A stretch of 64,000 nt of DNA from Oscillospiraceae bacterium MB24-C1 (GTDB lineage: Bacteria; Bacillota; Clostridia; Oscillospirales; Ruminococcaceae), in assembly GCA_030913685.1 (NCBI GenBank), contig CP133187.1:1203501-1267500 (forward strand), read 5' to 3'. Below the pieces are notes generated by a model, which had not been told where the DNA came from, searched no databases, and worked only from the letters and a program-made list of their open reading frames with translations. The translations under genes and the position numbers were made by a program. Position 1 is the stretch's first letter. Each line of letters opens with the position of its first letter. Below, piece after piece: positions 42,680 through 51,236 of this stretch.

Positions 42680-43404
42680 TGCTTCGCCTCATAGCCGCGC
42701 AGTGTTACCATTTTGCCGCCGATATTCATCGTTTTGCTGTTTCCGATGAATACGGTGCAAAACATGCCCGCCGAAAAATCGCGCAGCGCTGACAGCGACA
42801 TCAGCCGGGTTGATTCACCCTCTCGCCCGATGTTTTCAGCCACGCCGCACAGCGTATCAGCGCCGCGGTATTTCAGCAGAATATCGCAGGCGCGCCGCAG
42901 ATGGTCGGTGCGTTTTTTGCTACCGGGGTTATATAGCACCACCGCAAAGTCGCCCTCGCCCACACCATGCAGGCGCTTTTCAATGACATCCCAGTCCACC
43001 AGCAAGTCCGAAAGCGAGACGACAGCATAATCTTGCATCAGCGGTGCACCCAAAAGTGCTGCACCACTCTGTGCCGCCGTCACGCCTGGAATAACCTCCA
43101 GTTCGACCGACCCAAATTGATCCCAAAGCTCATATAGCAGGCCCGCCATGCCGTAAACGCCCGCATCACCGCTGCACACCATGGTAACGTTCTGGTCTTC
43201 TGCCGCTTTAAGCGCTGCACGGCAGCGTTCAATCTCACTTTTCATCGGCGTTGAAAAGTAACTTTTATTCGGAAAAAGTGGCCGCACCAGCTCGACATAC
43301 GCCGTGTAACCGCAAATTAAATCGCAGGTTGCCAATGCAGCATGCGCCGCACCCGTCATGCCCTCGGAATGTCCGGGGCCGATGCCCACAACAGATAGCT
43401 TCAT
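42676..43404 (-). CDS. cbiH: Precorrin-3B/cobalt-factor III C17-methyltransferase
   Basis: A 242-residue tetrapyrrole methylase with VVGIGPGHSEGMTGAAHAAL, VCSGDAGVYGMAGLLYE and VIPGVTAAQSGAALLGAPL, which place it in the CbiH/CobJ group. It performs ring contraction and C17 methylation. Confidence 0.94.
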   Translation of the reverse strand: MKLSVVGIGPGHSEGMTGAAHAALATCDLICGYTAYVELVRPLFPNKSYFSTPMKSEIERCRAALKAAEDQNVTMVCSGDAGVYGMAGLLYELWDQFGSVELEVIPGVTAAQSGAALLGAPLMQDYAVVSLSDLLVDWDVIEKRLHGVGEGDFAVVLYNPGSKKRTDHLRRACDILLKYRGADTLCGVAENIGREGESTRLMSLSALRDFSAGMFCTVFIGNSKTMNIGGKMVTLRGYEAKQ

Positions 43405-43416
43405 AAATGCTCTCCT

Positions 43417-44436
43417 TTATAGTGCCCCGCCCCCTGGTGGCACCTTTGAAATGCGCACAATATGTGTAGCGCGGGCGATCGCCATCGTCACGCCGTTATA
43501 TGTCCGCTTTTTGGCCAGCAGCGTTCCGGCGCTGCCCATCACTGCGCTGCGCTCGCAAACATTATCGACCCCCGTAATCTGTCGCACAAAATCCGAGGGG
43601 GTAAAATCCCCTGGCAAGATGGCGAGCGTCTGAGGCGAAAAGGTAACCAACGGTAGGCCAGCATCGCGGCAAAACGCCAGTAGCCCAGGTTCTTTTGCTT
43701 TGAGGTCGATGCTGCAAACCTGACAAAAGGCACGTGGCTCAAGATGCAGCTCCGCGCATAGGCAATCAAACGCCGCGCGTATCTCCGCTTCCGGCGTTGC
43801 CTTTTTACAGCCCACACCTAAAGTAAGTATCTGAGGAACAAGGTTCAGCGCCGAATCATTACCACCTTTTATGCTGATTTTCACATCGAAGGGTGGTCGG
43901 TCGGTCAAAATAATTTCCCTCGTCAGTTCGGGGACAATCACTGTCGCAAAGCTGCTTTTCAGGCGTATCGCCTCGCCCGAGAGCAAGCGCGCAGATACCT
44001 GTTTGATACGCTCAGGGTTCGTTATCACGTAGCCCTGTTCGGTGGCCCAGCTATCGATGGCAAATAAACCGTTGCAGTCGGTGGCGGTGGTGATAACTGC
44101 TCGCGCACCGAGCGATGCAGAAATTCTCTTTGCCAGCGCATTAGCCCCACCAATATGGCCCGAAAGCAGGGGAATGATAAATTCAGCGCACTCGTCTATC
44201 ACCAATACAGCGGGGTCGCAAGTTTTGTCATCGATAAGCGGCGCAACGGCGCGCACAGCGATGCCCGTCGCACCGATAAACACCAGCGCATCCGCGGTGT
44301 TGAAATGCTGTTCAGTCCAGCTGCGCAGTCCATCTTTTGGGCAGCGTTGGGTACTGATTTCCTCAGGAAGCAACGCTTTTAGCCGTTCGGCGAGCTGCAG
44401 ACCTTTTTCGGAAAACGCCAACATCGCCAGCTTCAT
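43417..44436 (-). CDS. cbiG: Cobalt-precorrin-5A hydrolase
   Basis: A 339-residue protein with the N-terminal block ALVFIGATGIAVRAVAPLI, LLSGHIGGANALAKRISA and the C-terminal TLGVGCKKATPEAEIRAAF. CbiG opens the delta-lactone and releases acetaldehyde, a step found only in the anaerobic route. A GTG at 44442 overlapping the cbiF stop is an alternative start. Confidence 0.93.
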   Translation of the reverse strand: MKLAMLAFSEKGLQLAERLKALLPEEISTQRCPKDGLRSWTEQHFNTADALVFIGATGIAVRAVAPLIDDKTCDPAVLVIDECAEFIIPLLSGHIGGANALAKRISASLGARAVITTATDCNGLFAIDSWATEQGYVITNPERIKQVSARLLSGEAIRLKSSFATVIVPELTREIILTDRPPFDVKISIKGGNDSALNLVPQILTLGVGCKKATPEAEIRAAFDCLCAELHLEPRAFCQVCSIDLKAKEPGLLAFCRDAGLPLVTFSPQTLAILPGDFTPSDFVRQITGVDNVCERSAVMGSAGTLLAKKRTYNGVTMAIARATHIVRISKVPPGGGAL

Positions 44437-44438
44437 GC

Positions 44439-45206
44439 TCACGGCACCTCCCCTTTGCGAAAGGCGGTGGTAAACGCGGGGTCGTAAAGCTTTGAGCGCG
44501 CGTAATCATCCCCCAGAAAATCGCCCACCGTAATCAGTGCGGTATGTATAATATTGTTTTTCTGTGCTGTCGCATGTAGCGTACCCACCGTGCAGCGCAG
44601 TACCTTTTCCTCCGGCCAAGTTGCCTTAAAGACAATCGCCGCCGGGGTATCCGGGCTGTAGCCGCCCGAAAGCAGCTCGCGCTGGAGCGATTCTGTCAGC
44701 CCCGCGCTTAAAAAGATAACCATCGTGGCTCCGTGCGCCGCAAAGGACGCGATACTTTCCTTGGATGGCACCGGCGTTCTGCCCGCCATGCGGGTGATAA
44801 TAACGCTCTGGGTGACCTCCGGCAGAGTATATTCCGCTTTTAAGGCTGCGGCGGCCCCGCAAAAGCTTGAAACACCGGGCACATATTCGTAAGTCACGCC
44901 CGCTTCATCCAGTCTGTCCATCTGTTCGCGGATTGCGCCGTAGAGGCAGGGGTCACCGGTATGTAGCCGCACGACTTGTTTTTGCTGTGCCGCAGCCGAC
45001 AACATCTCCGCCATGACTTCCTCTAGCGTCATCTGCGCACTGTTATAAACCGAGCATTCCGGCTTTGCCATCTGCAACAGTTCGGGATTCACCAAACTGC
45101 CCGCATAGATGATAACATCGGCACGCTCTAACAGGCGCGCGCCGCGCAGAGTTATCAGGTCGGCGGCGCCACTGCCCGCCCCAATAAAACTGATCAAGGC
45201 GTTCAC
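44439..45206 (-). CDS. cbiF: Cobalt-precorrin-4 C11-methyltransferase
   Basis: A 255-residue tetrapyrrole methylase. FIGAGSGAADLITLRGARLL, IYAGSLVNPELL, RLHTGDPCLYGAIREQM and EYVPGVSSFCGAAAAL are the CbiF/CobM motifs. It methylates C11 using S-adenosylmethionine. Confidence 0.95.
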   Translation of the reverse strand: MNALISFIGAGSGAADLITLRGARLLERADVIIYAGSLVNPELLQMAKPECSVYNSAQMTLEEVMAEMLSAAAQQKQVVRLHTGDPCLYGAIREQMDRLDEAGVTYEYVPGVSSFCGAAAALKAEYTLPEVTQSVIITRMAGRTPVPSKESIASFAAHGATMVIFLSAGLTESLQRELLSGGYSPDTPAAIVFKATWPEEKVLRCTVGTLHATAQKNNIIHTALITVGDFLGDDYARSKLYDPAFTTAFRKGEVP

Positions 45207-45901
45207 TCCTTAACAATAACGGTCGTAAAATATCCCGGGGCATCAAAATCTGCCGGGATGGTTTTCAGGATTTTTTCGTTGGGCAGTCCACAATTTTGCA
45301 CCAACATAGCGTTATCGAGCTGGCCTCTTTCCTTTAGCCGCGATAAAAGCTGCGGTAACGATTTTCCTGCCTTCATCAACACTTTCGTGCCGAATAACGC
45401 CAACGCCTGTCCGTCGTCGGCTCCAGCCGGTATGATGTGTACTGGCTGGTTCATCTGGGTCAGGCTCACGCCTAATGCGGCAGCCGATGCGCAAAAGCTG
45501 GTCACCCCTGCAGAGACAACAATGGGATAACCCTCCGGTTTTAGCAACTCGGCCATATACGAAAAGGAGGAATAGACCGACGCATCACCAAGGCTAAGCA
45601 TCGCCACATCCCGCCCTTGCTCCAGCGCAGTTCTAATCAGCCCAGCCAGCTGTCGATGGCTTTCTTGTAGTTTCTGCCTGTCCCGAACCATGAGAAAGGG
45701 CAGCATAATCATTTCTTTGCCACTTAAATCAACCACCTGAGACGCGATATCCAGCGCCACCGTACCGCCGCCTGCGGTCTGTGGTACCGCTATAATCGGA
45801 CAATGTTTTAAAAGCCGCACAGCCTGCAGTGTCATCAGCTCGGGGTCTCCCGGGCCCACGCTCACACCGTATAACGTTCCCTTCAAGCGTTGATCCTCCA
45901 T
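45203..45901 (-). CDS. cbiL: Cobalt-factor II/precorrin-2 C20-methyltransferase
   Basis: A 232-residue tetrapyrrole methylase with GVSVGPGDPELMTLQAVRLL, AMLSLGDASVYSSF and VVSAGVTSFCASAAALG. It methylates C20, the first committed methylation of the corrin branch. The start overlaps the end of cbiD. Confidence 0.94.
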   Translation of the reverse strand: MEDQRLKGTLYGVSVGPGDPELMTLQAVRLLKHCPIIAVPQTAGGGTVALDIASQVVDLSGKEMIMLPFLMVRDRQKLQESHRQLAGLIRTALEQGRDVAMLSLGDASVYSSFSYMAELLKPEGYPIVVSAGVTSFCASAAALGVSLTQMNQPVHIIPAGADDGQALALFGTKVLMKAGKSLPQLLSRLKERGQLDNAMLVQNCGLPNEKILKTIPADFDAPGYFTTVIVKE

Positions 45902-47022
45902 TTACTCAATAATTCCTTGCCCTGCGCCGTCACCCCCAGCAGGGTATAGCCGTTATAAAACACGGCGGCTCCCACCTGAAATGCACCCGCCGCACGGTGG
46001 GATAAATGCGTTTGTATCGCCTGCAGCAGACTGTCGGCTACGACATCTTTTAACCCTGCGTCATCCAGAATTTCAAGACAGGCGTCGGCGGTTGCCGCCT
46101 GCATCAGCGCGATACAGATCTCACGCGACGCCCCGCGGCATGCGGCATGGGCCGCAAACAGCTCGGTGCGGCAGTCCGCGACGCGCGAGTGGGTGTTCAT
46201 GATACCGCCCGCCAACTTGACCGCTTTACCGATATGACTGACCAACAGCACCTCAGAAAAGTCGTAGACGGCCGCAAAATCGAGGCAGTCGCCGATGAAA
46301 TTGGCACACTTAATCTGCGGAATTTCTTTCAGCGCTGAGTGTTCTTTCGCAAAGCGCTCGGCATAGTTGCCGGGCGTAAGCAGCAGCCGCTTTTCACCGT
46401 TGGCTGCCAGCATCTTGATTTCAACCTCAATGCTATCTAATAAAGCGGAAAGACTTTGCGGCTCAACGATACCACTTGTGCCCAGAATCGAGATTCCGCC
46501 AGTGATTCCTAAATTAGGGTTAAAAGTTTTTTTGGCAATTCCGGCCCCCTCCGGCGCAAAAATAGTCACCTGCATTCCGCCGGCATAGCCCGCAGCCGTA
46601 CACGCCATGCGTACCTGTTCAGCAATCATTTGGCGAGGTATCGAGTTAATCGCAGCCGCGCCTACCGGCTGGTCAAGCCCCCTCTTGGTCACCCGCCCAA
46701 TGCCTACACCACCGTCGATCACAACATCTTCTCCACAGTGCTTTTTTACCGAGGCAAATATTAGCATGCCATCGGTGGCGTCGCAGTCGTCACCAGCGTC
46801 TTTGCGTACAGCGCAGATTACCTCATCTGGCAGCAGCATGATCTCTTCCAGTTGAGCCTCTACCCGAATGCCTTTGGGGGTTATCAGCGCAGCATTTTGG
46901 TGCTGTTTGCCCGAAAGCAGCATCGCAGCCGCCGCGCCAGCCGCCATGGCGGCACAACTGCCGGTGGTATAACCGCAGCGTAGGCGTTTAGCCCCGCTAA
47001 TTACATAGTGCTCAAACGTCAA
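45883..47022 (-). CDS. cbiD: Cobalt-precorrin-5B C1-methyltransferase
   Basis: A 379-residue protein with the signature LRCGYTTGSCAAMAAGAAAAML near the start and GTSGIVEPQSLSALLDSI, MNTHSRVADCRTELFAAHAA later. CbiD is specific to the oxygen-independent route. The TTG at 47022 was chosen for the GGGGGGAG site; the frame also runs to 47085 without homology. It is the first gene of the 17-gene operon. Confidence 0.94.
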   Translation of the reverse strand: MTFEHYVISGAKRLRCGYTTGSCAAMAAGAAAAMLLSGKQHQNAALITPKGIRVEAQLEEIMLLPDEVICAVRKDAGDDCDATDGMLIFASVKKHCGEDVVIDGGVGIGRVTKRGLDQPVGAAAINSIPRQMIAEQVRMACTAAGYAGGMQVTIFAPEGAGIAKKTFNPNLGITGGISILGTSGIVEPQSLSALLDSIEVEIKMLAANGEKRLLLTPGNYAERFAKEHSALKEIPQIKCANFIGDCLDFAAVYDFSEVLLVSHIGKAVKLAGGIMNTHSRVADCRTELFAAHAACRGASREICIALMQAATADACLEILDDAGLKDVVADSLLQAIQTHLSHRAAGAFQVGAAVFYNGYTLLGVTAQGKELLSKWRINA

Positions 47023-47178
47023 ATTGCTCCCCCCTGCCGCTGTGTTTTTCCTTTTATAATACCATAAACGGCACCGTTTGTACACGGCGCCGTCAGCTTA
47101 TCTCAGAAGTTACTCTATCCGATTATCCATACCCTCGCTCGGAGCATAATGTTACACAGGCTGGCCTATATGTGTTAA
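47023..47178. other. Leader region of the cobalamin operon
   Basis: About 155 bases between cbiD and the terminator of the next gene. On the minus strand it has a TATTAT/TATAAA-like -10 near 47055 and an imperfect dyad GGC(A/G)CCGT around 47068-47090. No B12-box or cobalamin riboswitch fold is recognised in it. Confidence 0.4.
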
Positions 47179-47214
47179 AAAAGCGCAACCGCCAACTTGG
47201 CCGACTGCGCTTTT
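47179..47214 (-). terminator. Terminator of the HD-GYP gene
   Basis: Arms AAAAGCGCA and TGCGCTTTT with further pairing inside. On the minus strand the stem is followed by TTTTTT about 14 nt after the HD-GYP stop at 47228. Confidence 0.8.
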
Positions 47215-47227
47215 AATCCTACACCGC

Positions 47228-48352
47228 TTATTGTTTTATCAAAAGCAGTTCTTTGGGAAACTCTGATATTTCATGGTTGTTAAGTGTACCCGATATCACA
47301 ACGCTCAGATACTTTAAATTTGTCGTAAGATCGATTTCGTCACCCTTTTTGAGATCCGCACCATTTCGAATGATACGCACCTTGGGGCGTAGCGTATTAT
47401 CAGGGTTGTTTTGAATGACAATGCCTATGGCGCCATTGCTCAAGGATACAACAGAGCCCAGCGGATAAGCCGCTACTGTGCGCAAAAAGCATTGTAGCAA
47501 GTCGTGATCAAAATGGATACTACTTTGCGCCATCATATATTCAATTGCTTCGGCCGGCATCCACGCGCGCCGATACGACCGGTCGGAGGTCAACGCGTCA
47601 TAAACGTCCGCCAGGGCTAGAATACGGGCATAGACGTGAATCTTATCTCCTTTAAGGCCAAAAGGATACCCCGTCCCATCATACTTTTCATGATGGCACG
47701 AAATACCGTTGAACACGCGTTGTGTCAAATTTTGATTGTGTCGCAGTCGCTCGATTGAACGCAGTGGATGGGTCTTAATTTCTTCAAACTCTGCGTCAGT
47801 CAGGCGACTGGTTTTATTGATAATCTCCAGTGGAATGTCGACCTTGCCAATATCGTGCATCAGTCCAGCGAGCGCCAATTCATTGAGCTGCTTCTGGTTA
47901 TATTTTAACTGAACCCCTATGAGAACGCTGAGCATAGCCACATAAACGCAATGCGAATAGGTGTAGTTGTCATAATCTTTAATTGTCACTACATCGACAA
48001 GAAAGACATCCTGATTCAAAATGGACATCACCAAATCTTCTGCGACGTGCATACTTTGATTAAGCGCATGCTTAGAAAGCGTATTGCTTCTCTCACAGTC
48101 CTCAAAGATACCTTTTAAATCAGTAATGACCTTTTTCTTATAGGCGGGTTCTAGAATTTCAGTCGGTTCGATATCGTTGGCTATGGCACTTTCAATATAA
48201 GCACCGCCTATCCCGGCATCCAGCAGTCGACAAATAAGCGTCTCAGTCAGTGTTTGTCCCCTCACAAGCAAGGCAAACATTGAGCCATAGGCAGAGATGT
48301 CCTTGGCCAGCACCATTCCCGGTTTTAGAAAATGCGTTGGAACATAGATCAT
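47228..48352 (-). CDS. HD-GYP domain protein (putative cyclic-di-nucleotide phosphodiesterase)
   Basis: A 374-residue soluble protein. The HD-GYP domain spans about residues 140-300: LMHDIGKVDIP gives the HD pair, HPLRSIERL the next His, HHEKYDGTGYPFGL the HHxxxxGxGYP signature, and DVYDALTSDRSYR the last metal site. The N-terminal part (HFLKPGMVLAKDIS) is the usual short leader domain. It would hydrolyse cyclic di-GMP or a related signal. The ATG at 48352 has GAGGT upstream. It is monocistronic. Confidence 0.93.
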   Translation of the reverse strand: MIYVPTHFLKPGMVLAKDISAYGSMFALLVRGQTLTETLICRLLDAGIGGAYIESAIANDIEPTEILEPAYKKKVITDLKGIFEDCERSNTLSKHALNQSMHVAEDLVMSILNQDVFLVDVVTIKDYDNYTYSHCVYVAMLSVLIGVQLKYNQKQLNELALAGLMHDIGKVDIPLEIINKTSRLTDAEFEEIKTHPLRSIERLRHNQNLTQRVFNGISCHHEKYDGTGYPFGLKGDKIHVYARILALADVYDALTSDRSYRRAWMPAEAIEYMMAQSSIHFDHDLLQCFLRTVAAYPLGSVVSLSNGAIGIVIQNNPDNTLRPKVRIIRNGADLKKGDEIDLTTNLKYLSVVISGTLNNHEISEFPKELLLIKQ

Positions 48353-48735
48353 ATCAGACCTCACAAGATGGTAAAACCGTTATACGAAATTTTAGATTGC
48401 TAAAAACGCAATATATTTATTAAATCAGATTTTTAGTGGTTTTTCAAGATATATTACTAATATATGACATAAAATAATGATAGATTATCTTTCAAATAGC
48501 AAAACACCCTAATTCGCGATTGTTTTAGGGCGTTTTTATATGAAAGAAGTCAGTTTTACTAAAATGAGCATTTAGCCAACTAAGGCGGTCCAATTATGAT
48601 TTAATATGACTGAATCTACTGAAAAAATTTTGACCCTACAAGAACAAGGAGGGTAGCGAACCAAGTGTTGCCGACGACAAATCTACCAACCACCTTAAAA
48701 ATACCCGGTTGATCCCGCATGCCACAGCCTAAGCT
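48353..48735. other. Gap between HD-GYP and peroxiredoxin genes
   Basis: About 380 bases with no gene supported. It contains the HD-GYP promoter region near 48370-48480 (AT-rich), a hairpin at 48501-48537, and about 150 bases in which only short frames occur. Confidence 0.5.
48501..48537 (-). terminator. Hairpin downstream of the peroxiredoxin gene
   Basis: AACACCCTAA pairs with TTAGGGCGTT (one mismatch), with A-rich and T-rich flanks. It is about 200 nt after the peroxiredoxin stop on the minus strand, so assignment to that gene is tentative. Confidence 0.5.
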
Positions 48736-49449
48736 TCAAAAAGTCGGTTGCGCTTCGGTTATTTCGTAGGGACTGGTTTTATTATAGCATAAATACCAAT
48801 CTTTACAGGTCAAATTCAGACTGGCTGGGTCGTACAGCCGTCGGTAAAGCTCTTCATAAGTTTGGGGTGCGGGCACCAGTGTGGGCGCACCAGGAATCCA
48901 GTTGGCCGGTGTCAATACATAATCTCTGTCAGTGGTTTGCAGCGCATCAACCAGCCGTAAGATTTCATAGATATTTCTGCCCGTAGTCATCGGATAGACA
49001 ATGATGGCGCGAATAATCTGCATGGGGTCAATAACGTAGACGTTTCTGACCGTCTCCTGCTGGCTAATGTCCGGCGCAAGCATTCCGTAAAGTCTCGAAA
49101 TATCGCCCACTCGGTCCGCTATAATCGGAAAGGGAATATCAATGCCGTTTGTTTGATAGATGGTATACACCCACGCTAAATGTGACGGATTGCTGTCTAT
49201 ACTTAGGCCTAGCAATTCTGTGCCGCGCTTCTTAAACTCCTGAAAGAGTTGCGCGAAGGAGATAAACTCCGATGTACAAACCGGCGTAAAATCACCCGGG
49301 TGGGAAAATAAAATCAACCACTTGCCTTTGTAATCAGCTAAGCTCACATGACCAAAGCTACTGTCGCCACTAAATTCGGGTGCTTTCATCCCGATGGTGA
49401 CATGCCCTATGATCTCATTGCAGTTGAGAATACTATTGCTAAAATCCAT
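48736..49449 (-). CDS. Peroxiredoxin (AhpC/TSA, Prx6-like length)
   Basis: A 237-residue thioredoxin-fold peroxidase. The active site is HPGDFTPVCTSEF with the peroxidatic Cys near residue 58. DRVGDISRLYGML and RAIIVYPMTTGRN are family blocks. The C-terminal CKDWYLCYNK has two cysteines that may resolve the disulfide. It reduces hydroperoxides, fitting oxygen defence in an anaerobe. An alternative GTG start lies one codon upstream. Confidence 0.93.
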   Translation of the reverse strand: MDFSNSILNCNEIIGHVTIGMKAPEFSGDSSFGHVSLADYKGKWLILFSHPGDFTPVCTSEFISFAQLFQEFKKRGTELLGLSIDSNPSHLAWVYTIYQTNGIDIPFPIIADRVGDISRLYGMLAPDISQQETVRNVYVIDPMQIIRAIIVYPMTTGRNIYEILRLVDALQTTDRDYVLTPANWIPGAPTLVPAPQTYEELYRRLYDPASLNLTCKDWYLCYNKTSPYEITEAQPTF

Positions 49450-49771
49450 CACTGCTACCTCTCTCTCGTTTCACTGCTTTATCATATGCAGCTATACCAA
49501 TGGGTGTTCGTTATGATAATGGTGTCAAAACCGGTGCGAATCAGCCTTTGTTTTAAGCCGAGTATCGGTCGGCTTGGATTTGTTACGCACTCTACTTACA
49601 CTTTAGAACCGCGCCGTCTACCAGCCTTTGACCCATTAAAGCCTTTTATATAGGAGGCCACTGTTGCGATGAAATAGCACGTTTTAACTGTGCGCAAAAA
49701 ACCACATCAGAAATTATATTCTGACGTGGTTTTTAGTGGATGCTTAGTATAAAATAGCTACCGCGTGAACT
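49450..49771. other. Gap between peroxiredoxin and bL25 genes
   Basis: About 320 bases, with the bL25 terminator hairpin at 49696-49734 and the peroxiredoxin promoter region at its left end. No gene is supported. Confidence 0.5.
49696..49734. terminator. Terminator downstream of bL25
   Basis: AAAAACCAC(A/G)TCAG pairs with CTGACGTGGTTTTT around an AT-rich loop. A and T tracts flank both sides, so it can act in both directions; it lies 38 nt after the bL25 stop. Confidence 0.8.
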
Positions 49772-50350
49772 TTAAGCTTCCTGCTCCTCATCGGTCTTTT
49801 CCTCTATAGCCGCTCTTTTTCTCTCAGCAACAGTTAATACTATGGTATCTTCCGGAATGGTGATCCTAATGTTTCCGTTTTTGGCAATATCCAGATCTTC
49901 TACTTTAATAATACTTCCGGCTTTGATTCCATCCAAGTCTATAACGATGTCTTGAATAAAGTCCTTTGGAAGTGCATTATAGGGAATCTCTTCAACGTGT
50001 TGTTGTATCATGTTTTGGTTCTTGTCCCTATTTATCAAGCCTACCAGCGCTACGCTATTAACCGCTTCGTCGGCAACAATATGCTGGAACTCTATCTGTT
50101 CAATTTGCTGTTTAATAGGCTCACGCGTAATATTTTTGAATATTGTGTTGTATTTTTTACCGTCAACCTCAACAGTGAGTCTGCTTCCCTTCGATACCTT
50201 TCCAAGAAAGCTGTTGACATTGGTTTGAGGAATCTGAATCAAAATAGACTCTTCTAAATTACGTCCATAAATCGATGCTGGAACAATCCCCTTACTTCTT
50301 AACTTTTTTGCTTTAATATTGTCTCTACGTTCAACTATTAAGTTATAAAT
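49772..50350 (-). CDS. rplY: Ribosomal protein bL25 (CTC type), apparent ATT start
   Basis: Homology to bL25 begins at IVERRDNIKAKKLRSKGIVP and YGRN, upstream of the first conventional start (TTG at 50242). In this N-terminal part there is no ATG, GTG or TTG. A GGAGGG site at 50357-50362 is followed, six bases on, by ATT at 50350, and an in-frame TAA lies above it. ATT initiation gives 192 residues with the N-terminal 5S-rRNA-binding domain and the beta-rich CTC domain (IEFQHIV, LPKDFIQDIVIDL, EDLDIAKNGNIRITIPED, acidic tail). The protein binds 5S rRNA in the large subunit. A base error in a former start codon is the alternative. Confidence 0.85.
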   Translation of the reverse strand: MYNLIVERRDNIKAKKLRSKGIVPASIYGRNLEESILIQIPQTNVNSFLGKVSKGSRLTVEVDGKKYNTIFKNITREPIKQQIEQIEFQHIVADEAVNSVALVGLINRDKNQNMIQQHVEEIPYNALPKDFIQDIVIDLDGIKAGSIIKVEDLDIAKNGNIRITIPEDTIVLTVAERKRAAIEEKTDEEQEA

Positions 50351-50421
50351 GGTAATCCCTCCAAAATCAACAATTTATGCAAACTAAAAATCTGCAGAAT
50401 TGTTTTTATTTTATAAAAATA

Positions 50422-50449
50422 ATTATAGCACAAATAAAATATAAAGCAA
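50422..50449 (-). promoter_or_regulatory. Promoter of bL25
   Basis: On the minus strand TTGCTT, 16 bp, then TATAAT with a TG extension (TGC before the hexamer). It is about 70 nt upstream of the ATT start. Confidence 0.5.
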
Positions 50450-50496
50450 ATTTCGTAATTTTTTTGTATATAGCATATAAGCACTATAATAAGCTA

Positions 50497-50535
50497 AAGC
50501 CATATATGAGGGTTCAATTCTCATACATGACTTTT
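50497..50535. repeat. Degenerate copy of the tmRNA terminator hairpin
   Basis: CATATATGAG and CTCATACATG pair around a 9-base loop, followed by ACTTTT. The 39-base unit closely matches 51196-51234 in the same orientation. It lies about 80 nt after the membrane-protein gene stop and may terminate that gene. Confidence 0.6.
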
Positions 50536-50617
50536 AATGCGTGCGTGTAATTTATAATACTGTTTTAAAGGAAAATTTGAACTTCTTATTGGAATGCTCA
50601 TAATAAGAATAAGACAA

Positions 50618-51133
50618 TTAGTTATCAATTTTGGGAATTCCATTTACATCCTTAACTGACATGCCACCAGTTTTGTTAATAGAGATATGTTTTATATATA
50701 GTTGGTATAAATCATTTGATGTTGCCACGATAGTTCCATCTTCGAACATCAATGCAAATTTTGTCATTTGATCGTTTATTAAAATTATTCGCATAACATC
50801 CATATCAGGAAAATCGCCTGGAAGCATATAAAGTATGCTTTGCATGTTATCCTCATTGTTCCATTTGATACTTACATTCATGTTTTCTCTAGTTGATTCT
50901 TCATATGCCAGAATTTGAAACTTTCCCCAAAACCTTTCTTCTTGAGTAAATAAATAATTGCTTTTTTCTCCATTTATTAATACAGTTGTTTCGTCGATAA
51001 CAGTACCGTTATTGTATATATTTACAGATATCTCATGATTTATATTTTGATTAAATGGAATTTTATCAAGAATCCATATTCCAATAATGATAAATAAAGT
51101 CACTTTGATAGCTGTTTTGAGATGCTGTCTCAT
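50618..51133 (-). CDS. Hypothetical single-pass membrane protein
   Basis: A 171-residue protein from the ATG at 51133, which has GGGGAGG at good spacing. One membrane segment (VTLFIIIGIWILD, about residues 12-26) follows a short basic N-terminus; the rest is an extracellular beta-rich domain with Asn-rich stretches. No family is recognised. It is AT-rich compared with its neighbours and is flanked by two similar hairpins, so it may have been inserted beside ssrA. Confidence 0.7.
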   Translation of the reverse strand: MRQHLKTAIKVTLFIIIGIWILDKIPFNQNINHEISVNIYNNGTVIDETTVLINGEKSNYLFTQEERFWGKFQILAYEESTRENMNVSIKWNNEDNMQSILYMLPGDFPDMDVMRIILINDQMTKFALMFEDGTIVATSNDLYQLYIKHISINKTGGMSVKDVNGIPKIDN

Positions 51134-51192
51134 GCGGTCGCCTCCCCACTTATAATAAATATTCCTCCCTTCAAGCTTAACACAGATAAAGT

Positions 51193-51234
51193 AAAAAGTC
51201 ATGTATGAGGATTTCAACTCATACATGACTTTTT
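51193..51234 (-). terminator. Terminator of tmRNA
   Basis: AGTCATGTATGAG pairs with CTCATACATGACT, flanked by A5 and T5. On the minus strand it starts three bases after the tmRNA CCA end and ends in a T run. Confidence 0.85.
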
Positions 51235-51236
51235 AG

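Noticed and set aside
47023-47178. Cobalamin riboswitch upstream of cbiD
   Set aside because: No B12-box or matching fold was recognised by eye; a model search would be needed to exclude it.
48581-48720. Possible transposase or insertion-sequence remnant between HD-GYP and peroxiredoxin genes
   Set aside because: Only short peptides in any frame and no terminal repeats were seen.
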